64,000 nucleotides of DNA from an uncultured bacterium (lineage in GTDB: Bacteria > Bacteroidota > Rhodothermia > Rhodothermales > Rubricoccaceae). The notes beneath the pieces are model-generated. The model was not told the origin of the DNA. It did not search any database and was given only the letters and a program-made list of their open reading frames with translations. The translations under genes and the position numbers were made by a program. Positions 34,279 through 43,280 of the stretch are shown here, piece by piece. Each line of letters opens with the position of its first letter. The first letter of the stretch is position 1. The DNA lies in the NCBI GenBank assembly GCA_947493945.1, contig CANLSR010000002.1:310001-374000 (forward strand). The letters run 5' to 3'.

Positions 34279-35181
34279 TCAGGACGGGGGGGACGGGGCG
34301 GCGAGCGGGGCCGAGCGTCGGAGCGGGCGGAGGCGGCGCTCGACGTCGCGGAGCTGGTGGTGCTTGTAGGCCCTCACGGGCGGCGGCATCTCGGTGCGCA
34401 GCGCCCACGTGAGGTTGGCGAGGTGGTGCCACTTGCGCCCCCAGGCCGCCGGCATCGTGGCCACCCCCAGCCCCGCCGCCCGCATGTCGGCCATCAGCTT
34501 GCCCCCCTGGTCGTAGAGGACCGTCCGGCCCCGCTCGGCGTCCCACCGGCTGTGGTACTCGAACGACGTGCCGATCCGGTCGCGGAGGCTCGTGCGGACG
34601 CAGAAGACCCAGGTCGAGAGCGACGCCTCCAGGTCCACGACCTGCTGGCGGACCGGCTCGACGTAGCCCGGCGCGGGCGGGAAGGCGTCGCCGGCCAACA
34701 GGTCCACGTCGGGTCGCGCCTCCATGAACGCGACCAGGTCGTCGAGCCAGTCGGGCGCGAGGAACAGGAGGTCCTCGTGGAGCCCGACCCAGTAGTCGCT
34801 CTCGACGGTGGCCAGGGCGTGGTCGTACCACAGGTGCTGGGCGCGCGCGCCCCCTCCGTGCAAGCGGACCGGGTGCGACGCGCCCAGCGCCCGGACCAGG
34901 TCGGCCGAGCCGTCGGTCGAGTCGTTGTCGGCCACGACGACCTCGAAGCGGGGGTAGGCCGTGTGCGCGAGGGCCGTCCGGAGGGTGAGTTCCAGGGGGC
35001 CGCGGTTGTCGCAGTTGGTGACGAGCACCGTCACGCTCGGCGCGCCCCCCCGCGCCCGCCGAGGCGGCCGGCGGGCGACCGCGGCGGCGGCCCGCTTGGC
35101 CGCCACCTCGGCGTGGTACTGGCCGATCAGGCGCGCCGCCCGCAGGCGGTCGCTCAGGGACATCGGGGGGGCGTCGGACAT
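34279..35181 (-). CDS. Glycosyltransferase family 2
   Basis: The 300-aa product has a GT-A fold. [22 protein letters not shown] is followed by [19 protein letters not shown], with the nucleotide-sugar binding acidic residues. In place of a DxD metal site the next segment reads [24 protein letters not shown], in which HED is the likely metal site. Family 2 enzymes are inverting transferases for many cell-surface sugars. No membrane segment is present. It lies 11 nt downstream of the second GT2 gene's partner and 11 nt upstream of the epimerase, so it is a standard member of the glycan operon. An alternative start at the second ATG (residue 7) is possible. Confidence 0.86.
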   Translation of the reverse strand: MSDAPPMSLSDRLRAARLIGQYHAEVAAKRAAAAVARRPPRRARGGAPSVTVLVTNCDNRGPLELTLRTALAHTAYPRFEVVVADNDSTDGSADLVRALGASHPVRLHGGGARAQHLWYDHALATVESDYWVGLHEDLLFLAPDWLDDLVAFMEARPDVDLLAGDAFPPAPGYVEPVRQQVVDLEASLSTWVFCVRTSLRDRIGTSFEYHSRWDAERGRTVLYDQGGKLMADMRAAGLGVATMPAAWGRKWHHLANLTWALRTEMPPPVRAYKHHQLRDVERRLRPLRRSAPLAAPSPPS

Positions 35182-35184
35182 CGG

Positions 35185-36189
35185 CTACCACCCGGCCAGG
35201 CGGAGGAGCCGCTGGGCGGCCCGGACCGGCACGCGGTCGGCCCGCGCCTGCGTCCGCGCCAGCCACGCGTGGACCCGGCGGTCCAGGGCCGAGCGCGGGT
35301 CGGCGACGGGGTAGGTGCCCGTGCCCCCGAGCGCGCGGCGCCGCGCGGCCCAGTCGACGTCCCAGATGTCGAGGCGCCGGAAGGGGGCCGTGCCGTGCTC
35401 GCGGAAAAAGGACAGCACCTCGCGGTCCCACCAGTAGGCCGGCTTCGCCGTGGGGTCCCCGAGGTCCACGCCCGCCGACGCGTAGGCGGCGGTCCACTCG
35501 GGCCGCATGGGGGCGGCCGAGGCGACGGCCACGTCCATGTGGTGGTACTGGCGGTAGAGCGTGACCGCCCGCTTTTCGGGGTGGTGGAGGCGCTCCCAGC
35601 ACTGGTACCAGCGCTGCTTGCTCCGCATCCGCTCCCAGTCGGTGTACTGGAAGTGGAGCACCTTGACGTCCGACAGCCGCAGCGCCACGTCGCCCGTGAC
35701 GGCGGGGAGGCGGGGGCTGTGGAGGGCCGTGCCGGTGTGGGGCCGGCCGTCGTCGACGAACGCCAGCGGGAGCGGGTCGGGCGGGATCCAGGCCCGCCCC
35801 CCGCCGGGCGCCACGTTGACCCAGTCGAACCACACGCCCGTCCCGGGCGGCGCCGCGCGGACCTGGCGCCACTCGTCGCTCGCGAGGGCGTTGGCCGTCA
35901 GGGCCTCGTCGGCGTCGAGGGCCACGAGCAGGCGGCGGCCCGGGGCCGGGAGGCCCCGGGCGACGGCGATCAGCCGGCGCTGTCGGCCCACCTCGTCCAC
36001 GGTCGGGTCGGGGTTGTCCACCAGCGTGACCTTGGGGTGGGCCGCCGCGATCTCGCGCGAGCCGTCGGTCGAGCCCTGGTCCACCACCACGATGTGGTCG
36101 GCCCAGAGGGCCGTGCACCGGAGGTAGCGGTCGAGGACCCAGGCCTCGTCGCGAACGGGCGTGAGTGCGATGACGGTCGGTTCGGGCAT
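35185..36189 (-). CDS. Glycosyltransferase family 2
   Basis: The 334-aa product opens [20 protein letters not shown], followed by [17 protein letters not shown] and [11 protein letters not shown], which contains the metal-binding DAD (DxD). The remainder includes [24 protein letters not shown] and a C-terminal helix-rich part with [16 protein letters not shown], as in GT2 enzymes related to LPS core transferases (WaaE/KdtX-like). It should be an inverting sugar transferase. Start ATG 36189 follows a 41-nt gap, the only notable break between it and the GT4 gene upstream. Confidence 0.88.
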   Translation of the reverse strand: MPEPTVIALTPVRDEAWVLDRYLRCTALWADHIVVVDQGSTDGSREIAAAHPKVTLVDNPDPTVDEVGRQRRLIAVARGLPAPGRRLLVALDADEALTANALASDEWRQVRAAPPGTGVWFDWVNVAPGGGRAWIPPDPLPLAFVDDGRPHTGTALHSPRLPAVTGDVALRLSDVKVLHFQYTDWERMRSKQRWYQCWERLHHPEKRAVTLYRQYHHMDVAVASAAPMRPEWTAAYASAGVDLGDPTAKPAYWWDREVLSFFREHGTAPFRRLDIWDVDWAARRRALGGTGTYPVADPRSALDRRVHAWLARTQARADRVPVRAAQRLLRLAGW

Positions 36190-36230
36190 GGGTGGAGCGG
36201 GAGCGCGCGCGTCCGGTGCGCTCTCCCCGG

Positions 36231-37544
36231 CTATTCGTCCCCCCGGCCGCCGGGTGCCGAGACCCCGCCGCCCGGCGCGGCCCGCTGGCGGACCGCGTCG
36301 CGGTAGAGGGCGTCCACCTGGGCCGCAGCGCGCGCCCACGTGCACCCCGCCGCGTGCCGCCGGCCCGCCGCGCCCATCGCGCCCCGCGTCTCGGGCTCGG
36401 TCAACAGCCGGGCGAGCGCGTGGGACACCGCCCCGGCCGTCCGGGGCACCGCGACGCCGCCCCCCGCCGCGTCCACGCGCTCGCGGAGCGTGGGCAGGTC
36501 CGACACCACGACGGGGACCCCGTACGCCCACGCCTCCAGCACCACCAGCCCGAACGCCTCGCCCTCCGACGGGAGGCACAGGACCGACGCCGCCGCCAGC
36601 GCGTCCTCGCGTTCGCCGTCGGACAGCAGCCCCAGGCGGCACACCCCGGCCTCGCTCGTCGGCGCGGCGGGCCGGTCGCCGGGCGGCCCGGCGACGACCA
36701 CCCTCGCGCCCGGGACCCGCGCCCGGAGCCCGGGCACGGCGTCCAGCAGCACGTCCAGCCCTTTCGCGGCCGACTGCCGGCCGAGGAACAGGACCACCGG
36801 GGCGTCGCCGAGCCCGTGCCGGTCGCGGAACCGCCGGCCGTCTCCGTCGCCCCGGACGCACACGCCGTGCCCGACGACGGCGATCGCGGACGGGGCGACG
36901 CCCATCGCCGCCAGCCGCTGGCGCTCGTCGTTGGTCAGGGCGACCACGCGGTCGGCCGCCCGGTACAGCGCGCGGTCGACGGCGCCTTCGCCCCACTGCC
37001 CCTGGTGGGTGTGCGGCGTGACGACGAACGGAACCGCCCGCCGCGCCGCCTCGGCGGCCGCGACGAACCCGAGCAGCTCGCGCCCGGTCCCGCTGTAGTG
37101 GACCACGTCGGCGCCGCGGACGGCCCGGCGGAGCGAGCGGCCGAGCGCCGTCGCCATCAGGCGGGCGGCCAGCCCCGGCGCCCGGAAGTGGGCCCGGTGC
37201 ACGGCCCGGAGCAGCAGGCGGCCGGGGCGGGTGGGCGAGACCGTCTCGACGGCCACGCCCCGGCCGTCACGGTGCCGCCGCGCGGGCTCCCACCCGGCGT
37301 GGAGGCCGGCCATCGTCTCCGGCCGCGCGCGCGCAAACCGCGTGACGACGCTGACCCCGTGGCCGCGCTCGGCGAGCGCCTCGGCCAGCGCGTGCAGGTA
37401 CGCCTCCATGCCCCCCGGCACGGGCCACGCGCACGTGCCGACCAGTGCGACCCGCAGCCGGCCGGGGCCCCGCCCGTCGGGGCCGGCACCGGTCGGCGCC
37501 TGGACGTCAGATGGGCCGGCCGGCCCGGAGTGCAGCCCTGGCAT
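36231..37544 (-). CDS. Glycosyltransferase, GT4 type
   Basis: The 437-aa product has an N-terminal extension of about 30 glycine/proline-rich residues, then [26 protein letters not shown], the GT-B acceptor loop. [12 protein letters not shown] lies at the junction, [20 protein letters not shown] in the donor domain, and [25 protein letters not shown] as the E-x7-E motif. The predicted start at 37544 overlaps the upstream exostosin-like gene by 38 nt, so the true start may be an internal codon; the conserved domain begins at about residue 30. A tail ending [12 protein letters not shown] is probably disordered. Confidence 0.88.
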   Translation of the reverse strand: MPGLHSGPAGPSDVQAPTGAGPDGRGPGRLRVALVGTCAWPVPGGMEAYLHALAEALAERGHGVSVVTRFARARPETMAGLHAGWEPARRHRDGRGVAVETVSPTRPGRLLLRAVHRAHFRAPGLAARLMATALGRSLRRAVRGADVVHYSGTGRELLGFVAAAEAARRAVPFVVTPHTHQGQWGEGAVDRALYRAADRVVALTNDERQRLAAMGVAPSAIAVVGHGVCVRGDGDGRRFRDRHGLGDAPVVLFLGRQSAAKGLDVLLDAVPGLRARVPGARVVVAGPPGDRPAAPTSEAGVCRLGLLSDGEREDALAAASVLCLPSEGEAFGLVVLEAWAYGVPVVVSDLPTLRERVDAAGGGVAVPRTAGAVSHALARLLTEPETRGAMGAAGRRHAAGCTWARAAAQVDALYRDAVRQRAAPGGGVSAPGGRGDE

Positions 37545-38445
37545 AGCGGTAGAAGTTGTAGCGGTAGGGCTGGTGGGCCAGCTGCCACAGCGCCCGCCAG
37601 CGGAGCACGCGCTCGGGGACCCGGCGGCACGACTGGATGTCCAGGCACCCCTCGACCGCCCGGTGGAAGCTGACGTCGGGTGCGAACCACGCCTCCCACG
37701 CCGCCCGCGCCGCCGCGCCGCGCTGGCGGGCCGTGCCCTCGAGGGCCTCCAGCGTCGCCGGCAGCCGGGCGGCCTCGGCCTCGGGGACCCTGAGCGCGAA
37801 CGCGTCCCAGTCCGGCCCCTCGGGAGGCACCCAGTCGTCCGCGAGGACCACCGGGACCCGCCCGGCCCGCATCACGTCGAACAGCCGCGTCGTCGCCGGG
37901 GCCAAGCCGCGCGGGCAGAGCACGAAGGCGCTCGACGTGATCGCCTGGAGGTAGGCGCCCCGGCTGCCCCCGCCGCTGGACGTGTCGCACACCCACCCGC
38001 GGGGGTGGTCCAGTGCGCCGAGCCGGCGTCGGACGGCGGCCGTCCAGAAGGCCCCCACGAACGAGAACAGGAGCCCCGGGGCCGCCCCGAGGACCGGGTC
38101 GATCTGGATCCCGTGCTGGAACATTACGCGGTAGCCGCCCGACCGCGTCCGGTCGGGGTGGGACCAGGCGCGGGGCACCGAGGCGTAGACGCCCGGCAAG
38201 AACGGGAACGTGTGGTCGCGCTCGTCGAGCACGAAGCACCGCTCGCGGTGGCGCCGGACGAGCGGGTGGTGCCGGACGCTCTGCTGGAACGGCTCGTCGG
38301 CGTACTCGGCGAAAAGGATCAGGTCGGCCCGGTCCGGGTCGGGGGCCAGCCGGTGCACGCCGAAGCGGTCGAGGGCCGCCCGGCGGAGGACCTCGTCGTA
38401 GACCGACCGGTCGGCCCCGGCCACGGTGACGTAGACGTGAGCCAT
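37507..38445 (-). CDS. Exostosin-like glycosyltransferase
   Basis: The 312-aa product carries VFAEYADEPF, an N-terminal LFDVMRAGRVPVVLADDWVPPEG block and SSAFVLCPRGLAPATTRLF. The last corresponds to the exostosin-family donor-site signature (S.F.L.P.G...T.RlfEal..G.IPV), with a D where many members have E. No transmembrane helix is seen. It is the second exostosin-type gene of the locus and sits next to the ABC exporter gene with a 3-nt gap. It should add one sugar of the repeat unit. Confidence 0.84.
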   Translation of the reverse strand: MAHVYVTVAGADRSVYDEVLRRAALDRFGVHRLAPDPDRADLILFAEYADEPFQQSVRHHPLVRRHRERCFVLDERDHTFPFLPGVYASVPRAWSHPDRTRSGGYRVMFQHGIQIDPVLGAAPGLLFSFVGAFWTAAVRRRLGALDHPRGWVCDTSSGGGSRGAYLQAITSSAFVLCPRGLAPATTRLFDVMRAGRVPVVLADDWVPPEGPDWDAFALRVPEAEAARLPATLEALEGTARQRGAAARAAWEAWFAPDVSFHRAVEGCLDIQSCRRVPERVLRWRALWQLAHQPYRYNFYRYARAALRAGRPI

Positions 38446-38448
38446 CCG

Positions 38449-40299
38449 CTAGGCCATCTCGTACTGGAGCGTGTGGTAGCGCCAGAGCTGGCCGCGCTGG
38501 GCGATCAGGTCCGCGTAGGTGCCCTCCTCGTCGATGGCGCCGCGCTCCAGCACCACCACCCGGTCGGCCGCCTCGACGGTCGAGAGCCGGTGGGCGATCA
38601 CGATCACGGTGCGCCCGGCCATCAGGCGCTCGACGGACTCCTGGACGAGCCGCTCCGAGACGCTGTCGAGCGCGCTCGTGGCCTCGTCGAGGATGAGCAG
38701 GTCGGGGTCGCGGAGCATCGCCCGGGCGATGGCGACCCGCTGGCGCTGGCCGCCGGACAGCCGCGTCCCGCGCTCGCCGAGCACCGTGTCGAACCCGTCG
38801 GGCAGCGCCTCGACAAAGCCGAGCGCGTTGGCCTCGCGCGCGGCGGCGACCACCTCGGCGTGGGTCGCCCCCGGCCGTGCGTAGGCGATGTTGGCGCGGA
38901 CGGTGTCGTTGAACAGGAAGGTGTGCTGGTTGACGACCGCGATCCGCTGGCGGAGGTCGGCCAGGCGGTAGCTCCGGAGGTCGTGCCCGTCGAGGCGGAC
39001 GTGGCCCTCGGTCGGGTCGTAGAAGCGCGCCACCAGGTCGGCGAGCGTGGACTTGCCGGCGCCCGAGGCGCCGACGAGCGCGACCACCTCGCCGCGCCGG
39101 ATGGTCAGGCTCAGGTCGGTGATCACGGGCTGCCCCGGCTCGTACTCGAACCCGACGCCGTCGAGCTCGATGGCGGAGGCGAGCGCCGGCAGCGGGCGGG
39201 CGCCGTCTCGCAGGAACGGCTTGTCGTCGGACCGGAGCAGGTCCGTCACGCGGTCGAGCGAGCCGCGGAACACGGCCCACTCCGCCCGCGACGTGTTGAG
39301 GCTCTGGAGGAGCGGGAGCATCCGCATTAGCACCACTAGGAACGCCAGCAGCGCCGCCGCGCTCATCCGCCCGGGGAGCACGAGCCCGAAGACGGCCACG
39401 AGCACGATCCCGATCAGGATGGTCGCGGCCACGCCCTGCGACACGGGCCCGACGACCCCGCTCCGCACCGACGCCTCGACGTTCTCGCGCCGGGCCTGCT
39501 CCGAGACGGCGGCAAAGCGGGCGGCCTCGTAGGCCTGAGTCCCGAACTCCGTCACCGTCCGGATGCCGCCGATCAGCTCGGCCGCCAGCGCCGCGAGCGC
39601 CCCGCGCGACTCGCCGATCACGCGCCCGCTCGCGCGCAGGTTGCGCAGGAGGTGGTTGAGCGACACCAGCAGCCCGCCGCAGAGCACCAGCGCGAACAGC
39701 GCGAGCGGCCACGACAGGAGCAGGATCACGGTCACGTAGGTCGCGATCATCATCCCGTTGACGACGAACATCCGCGCGATCCCGAGCAGGTTCTGGAGCC
39801 GGTTGGCCTCGTGGGTCAGCGTGTTGAGCAGGTCGCCCGTGCGCGCGGTCGAGAAGAACGGGAGCGAGAGCGCCTGCACCTGGTCCACGAGCGCGCGGCG
39901 GACCCGGTCGATCAGGCCCTCGGTCATCCGGGCGCTGCACACGTTGGCGAGGTAGCTGACGCCGGCCCGGAGCCAGATGCTGGCCAGGATGACCCCGGCG
40001 ACGCGGAGCAGCCGCTCCCCCGCCGGTAGCCCCACGCCCAGCACCCCGCGGTCCAGCCACCCGATGCCCGTCTGGACCGGCACCGCGTCGGGCTGGAGCA
40101 GGCCGTCGAGGAACGGGATCAGCAGGCCGATCCCGACCCCTTCGAGCGCCGCGTTGAGGGCCGTCAGCGCGAGCGTGGCCAGGAACAGCCGCCTCTGCTC
40201 GGCGACGAGCGGGACGAGCGCCTGGGCGCCGGGGCCGAGCGACGCCCGCCGCGCCCACCACGGGGCCCGAGAGGACACGGCGACGGGGGGGGGCGGCAT
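38449..40299 (-). CDS. ABC exporter (fused membrane and ATPase domains)
   Basis: The 616-aa product has an N-terminal transmembrane domain with about six helices (roughly residues 35-330) and a C-terminal nucleotide-binding domain. The latter shows Walker A GASGAGKST, signature LSGGQRQR, Walker B LLILDEATSALD and the H-loop IAHRLSTVEAADRV. The architecture is that of type IV ABC exporters such as MsbA and PglK. In a locus without a visible Wzx flippase it is the best candidate to move the lipid-linked repeat unit to the outer face of the inner membrane; lipid or peptide export is an alternative. It is encoded between the exostosin and SLBB genes. Confidence 0.93.
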   Translation of the reverse strand: MPPPPVAVSSRAPWWARRASLGPGAQALVPLVAEQRRLFLATLALTALNAALEGVGIGLLIPFLDGLLQPDAVPVQTGIGWLDRGVLGVGLPAGERLLRVAGVILASIWLRAGVSYLANVCSARMTEGLIDRVRRALVDQVQALSLPFFSTARTGDLLNTLTHEANRLQNLLGIARMFVVNGMMIATYVTVILLLSWPLALFALVLCGGLLVSLNHLLRNLRASGRVIGESRGALAALAAELIGGIRTVTEFGTQAYEAARFAAVSEQARRENVEASVRSGVVGPVSQGVAATILIGIVLVAVFGLVLPGRMSAAALLAFLVVLMRMLPLLQSLNTSRAEWAVFRGSLDRVTDLLRSDDKPFLRDGARPLPALASAIELDGVGFEYEPGQPVITDLSLTIRRGEVVALVGASGAGKSTLADLVARFYDPTEGHVRLDGHDLRSYRLADLRQRIAVVNQHTFLFNDTVRANIAYARPGATHAEVVAAAREANALGFVEALPDGFDTVLGERGTRLSGGQRQRVAIARAMLRDPDLLILDEATSALDSVSERLVQESVERLMAGRTVIVIAHRLSTVEAADRVVVLERGAIDEEGTYADLIAQRGQLWRYHTLQYEMA

Positions 40300-40311
40300 A
40301 GGGCGGCGGAG

Positions 40312-40797
40312 CTATCGGAGGAGGGAGGCGATCAGCGCGGCCACGCTGGCGACCGTGCTCACGACGCCGGCCCACTCGAACACGGTGGGCCGCCGGGGCC
40401 GCTCCTCCAGCCGGGCGTCGACCTGGAGCAGGTCGCCCTCCTGGAGCGGCGTGGCGGCCCGGGCGTCGAGCAGGAGCGGCTCGACGGGCTGCTCCAGCAC
40501 CAGCGTCCGCGCGCCGTCGCGGCCGGCGCGGTAGAGCCGGACCGTGAGCTCCTGGTCCACCCCGGAGCGGACCAGCCCGACGCCCTCGGGGCGCACGGCC
40601 GCCAGCAGGTCCAGCAGCGGCATCGCCTGCTCCACGCGCCACTTGCCGGGCGAGGTCACCTGGCCCATCACGTAGACGACGACGGTCGGGTACCCGGGGC
40701 GCGCGTAGACCGTCTCGATCTCGGGCGACCCGGTGGGTTGGGCGCTGGCGCTCGCGATCACGAGGAGGCTCAGCGCGGCCATCTGGAGAGAACGCAT
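40312..40797 (-). CDS. Short SLBB-domain polysaccharide export protein
   Basis: The 161-aa product has a signal peptide (1-20, ending ASA-Q), an SLBB domain (VVYVMGQVTSPGKWRVEQAMPLLDLLAA...), and a C-terminal hydrophobic helix (about 139-158, VVSTVASVAALIASLL). Full-length Wza-type outer-membrane proteins are about 350-400 aa and carry an N-terminal Poly_export domain. That domain is missing here, so it cannot form the usual channel alone. It may be a periplasmic partner of the Wzc-type kinase, with the true outer-membrane component encoded elsewhere. No frameshift or neighbouring fragment of a longer gene is visible, so the short form appears to be the real one. Confidence 0.82.
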   Translation of the reverse strand: MRSLQMAALSLLVIASASAQPTGSPEIETVYARPGYPTVVVYVMGQVTSPGKWRVEQAMPLLDLLAAVRPEGVGLVRSGVDQELTVRLYRAGRDGARTLVLEQPVEPLLLDARAATPLQEGDLLQVDARLEERPRRPTVFEWAGVVSTVASVAALIASLLR

Positions 40798-40838
40798 GGC
40801 AGTAGGGTGGGACGGGTGGGGGGCGGTGCAGGCGGGCG

Positions 40839-43271
40839 TCACGGCGCGCCCTCGGGAGGGGCCGACCGGCCGTAGGTCGCGGTGCCGTAGCCGTAGGCGT
40901 AGCCCTCCGCGCCCGACGTGTCGAAGCGGTTGACGATGACGCCCGCGATGTCGCGGCCCACCGAGGCCATCGCCCGGCGCGACTGCTCCACGGCGTGCCG
41001 GGTGGTCCGGTCGGCGGCGACCACCAGCAGCACGGCGTCGACGTGGCTCGCCAGCAGCACGGCGTCGGCGGCGACGAGGACGGGCGGGGAGTCCACCACG
41101 ACCACGTCGAAGGCCTGCCGGGCGCGGGCGATCAGGCGCTCGGCGGCGGGCCCCCCGAGCAGCTCGCTCGGCGGGGCGCCCGAGAGGCCGGCGGGCAACA
41201 CGAACAGGTGGTCGACGGCCGTCTGCAGGGGCGCGACGCCCCGGCCCGCGTCCGGCTCGTCCGGCTCGCCCGGCCCGGGCGCGCGGGCGGCCGCCCCGAG
41301 CAGGTCCGACACCCCGTGCCCCCCGTCGAGCCCGAACAGGGCGTGGACGGCCGGCCGCCGGAGGTCGGCGTCGATGAGCAGCGTCCGGTAGCCGCCGGCC
41401 GCGAAGGCGACGGCGAGGTTGCCCGCCGAGACCGTCTTGCCGGCCCCGCTGTTCGGGCTCGTCACGAGCACGACGGACGCCCGCGCCGGCGCGCCGACCG
41501 CCATCCCGTCGCCCGTCGCGGGCAACGTGGGGCCGATGTCGTGGAGCAGGTTGGTGCGGATCAGGCGGAAGTGCTCGGCCGCCGGCGACCACGGCTCCAG
41601 CATCGTCAGCAGGTGCGTCGAGACCGGCCGGCCCTCGACGTCGACCGTCGCGTGGCGGCCGTAGGACGCCCGGATCTGGCGGGTCATCGTCGGGACGACC
41701 CCGAGGACGCGGTAGCCCTGGGCGGCGAGGTCCTCGGGGCGGCGGACGTCGGGCTGGGCCGAGTGCCGGGCCAGTGCGAAGCCGATGCCGAGACCGAGCC
41801 CGAGCAGCGCCCCCAGGACCGCGTTCTGCGTCAGGTTGGGCCGGGCGGGGTGGCCGGGCACGTAGGCCGGGCTGACGAGCTCCACGTAGCCCAGCTCCGA
41901 CTGCTCGGCGACCATGACCTTTTGGAGGTCGCGGAGGTAGGCCTCGTGCCACCCCCCCACGATGGCCCGGCGGCGCTGGAGCTGCTCCAGGCGGACGGCC
42001 GCGCGCGGGGCGCTGGCGATCTGGGAGGACGTGCCCCCGATGCGGCGGTCGAGCGCCCCGATCTCGGCGTCGAGGCCGCGGATGGCCGCGCCGAGCTCCA
42101 GCCGCTGCGCCTGCAACGAGGCCGCGTAGCCCCCCGCGTCGCCCCGCTGCACCTCCGCCGAGGCCTCGGCCAGCTGCGCCACCAGGCCCGCCCGGCGCTC
42201 GGCGTAGTGGCCCAGGCTCTGCTGGATCTCGGCCAGCTCGGGCACCCGGGACTCCTCGCCCCGGAGCGACGGGTCCACGGCGTAGTACGGCTCGGCGCGG
42301 AGCCGGAGGTCGGCCATCTGGCGGTCGTAGGCCGCCACCTCCGTTTCGAGCGAGGCGATCCGGCTCGTGCGCACGCTCGCGCCGGCCGGGTCCAGCCGGG
42401 CGAGCTCGCCCTCGATCACGTCGAGGGCGAACTGCTGGCGGGTCCGCTCCATCGCCGCCCGGTCCCGCTGGCTGCGGTAGGCCTCCTGCTCGGCCACGAC
42501 GCGTTCGCCGGCGGCGCCGCGCTCGGCCACGCGGCGCCGCTGCGAGAACGAGGCCACCGACCCGTCGATGGCGTCGAGGTCGCCGCCCAGCCGGTCCACC
42601 TGCTGTTCGAGGAACGTTCGGGCGGCGACGACGCGGGCCCGGCTGCTCTCGCGGGCCAGCTTCTCGTACTCCTCGGCGTAGACGTTGGCCAGCCGGGCCG
42701 CCTCCTCCGGGGCCGGGCTCACGGCCCGGATGGAGATCATGTCCTGGCCCTGCTCCACCTGGAACGCCAGGCTCTCGCCGACCCGCCGGGCGACGTCGGC
42801 GCGCGACGGCAGCGAGTCCCCGTCCACCGCCGGCGCCAGCAGCGGGAACCGGTCGGCGTGGCCGACGACGGCGCCGGCCTCCAGGAGCCGGTCCGCCACG
42901 CGACGCCGGAGCACCTCGGAGTGCTCCAGGCGCCCGATCTCGGTGGCGATCCCCCGCCGCTCGACGGGCACGTCGCCGCCCCCGGTGGCGGCCGCGGCGA
43001 CGGCGGCGTCGGCGTTCCCCGCCCGCTCGGTGTCCACGAACACCATGGACGTGGCCTCGTACTCCTTGGGCAGCAGCCACGTCCCGCCTGCGACGGCCGT
43101 GCCCACGGCGACGGTCACGCCCAGGATCAGCCAGGCCCCGCGCCGGAGCGCCGACGCCACCTCGCCAAGGTGGAGGGCCGGCTCGGCGGGCGCCCCGCCG
43201 CGCGGCGCCGGCGCGCGGCCGGCGTGGGCCGGGAGGGCCTCGGGCTGGGAGCGGGTGGGGAGGTGGTCCAC
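40839..43271 (-). CDS. Wzc-type polysaccharide tyrosine autokinase
   Basis: The 810-aa product combines a Wzz/chain-length domain with a BY-kinase domain. Hydrophobic segments lie near 47-67 and about 490, and a long coiled-coil region separates them. The kinase part has Walker A TSPNSGAGKT (about 603-612), Walker A' LLIDADLRRPA (about 630) and Walker B VVVDSPPVL (about 724). The C-terminus has a cluster of tyrosines in GYAYGYGTATYG, the likely autophosphorylation sites. Such proteins set glycan chain length and control export in the inner membrane. The start is GTG 43271; a second start within the proline-rich N-terminus would not change the domains. It pairs functionally with the SLBB gene. 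Confidence 0.94.
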   Translation of the reverse strand: MDHLPTRSQPEALPAHAGRAPAPRGGAPAEPALHLGEVASALRRGAWLILGVTVAVGTAVAGGTWLLPKEYEATSMVFVDTERAGNADAAVAAAATGGGDVPVERRGIATEIGRLEHSEVLRRRVADRLLEAGAVVGHADRFPLLAPAVDGDSLPSRADVARRVGESLAFQVEQGQDMISIRAVSPAPEEAARLANVYAEEYEKLARESSRARVVAARTFLEQQVDRLGGDLDAIDGSVASFSQRRRVAERGAAGERVVAEQEAYRSQRDRAAMERTRQQFALDVIEGELARLDPAGASVRTSRIASLETEVAAYDRQMADLRLRAEPYYAVDPSLRGEESRVPELAEIQQSLGHYAERRAGLVAQLAEASAEVQRGDAGGYAASLQAQRLELGAAIRGLDAEIGALDRRIGGTSSQIASAPRAAVRLEQLQRRRAIVGGWHEAYLRDLQKVMVAEQSELGYVELVSPAYVPGHPARPNLTQNAVLGALLGLGLGIGFALARHSAQPDVRRPEDLAAQGYRVLGVVPTMTRQIRASYGRHATVDVEGRPVSTHLLTMLEPWSPAAEHFRLIRTNLLHDIGPTLPATGDGMAVGAPARASVVLVTSPNSGAGKTVSAGNLAVAFAAGGYRTLLIDADLRRPAVHALFGLDGGHGVSDLLGAAARAPGPGEPDEPDAGRGVAPLQTAVDHLFVLPAGLSGAPPSELLGGPAAERLIARARQAFDVVVVDSPPVLVAADAVLLASHVDAVLLVVAADRTTRHAVEQSRRAMASVGRDIAGVIVNRFDTSGAEGYAYGYGTATYGRSAPPEGAP

Positions 43272-43280
43272 GGGCGGGGG

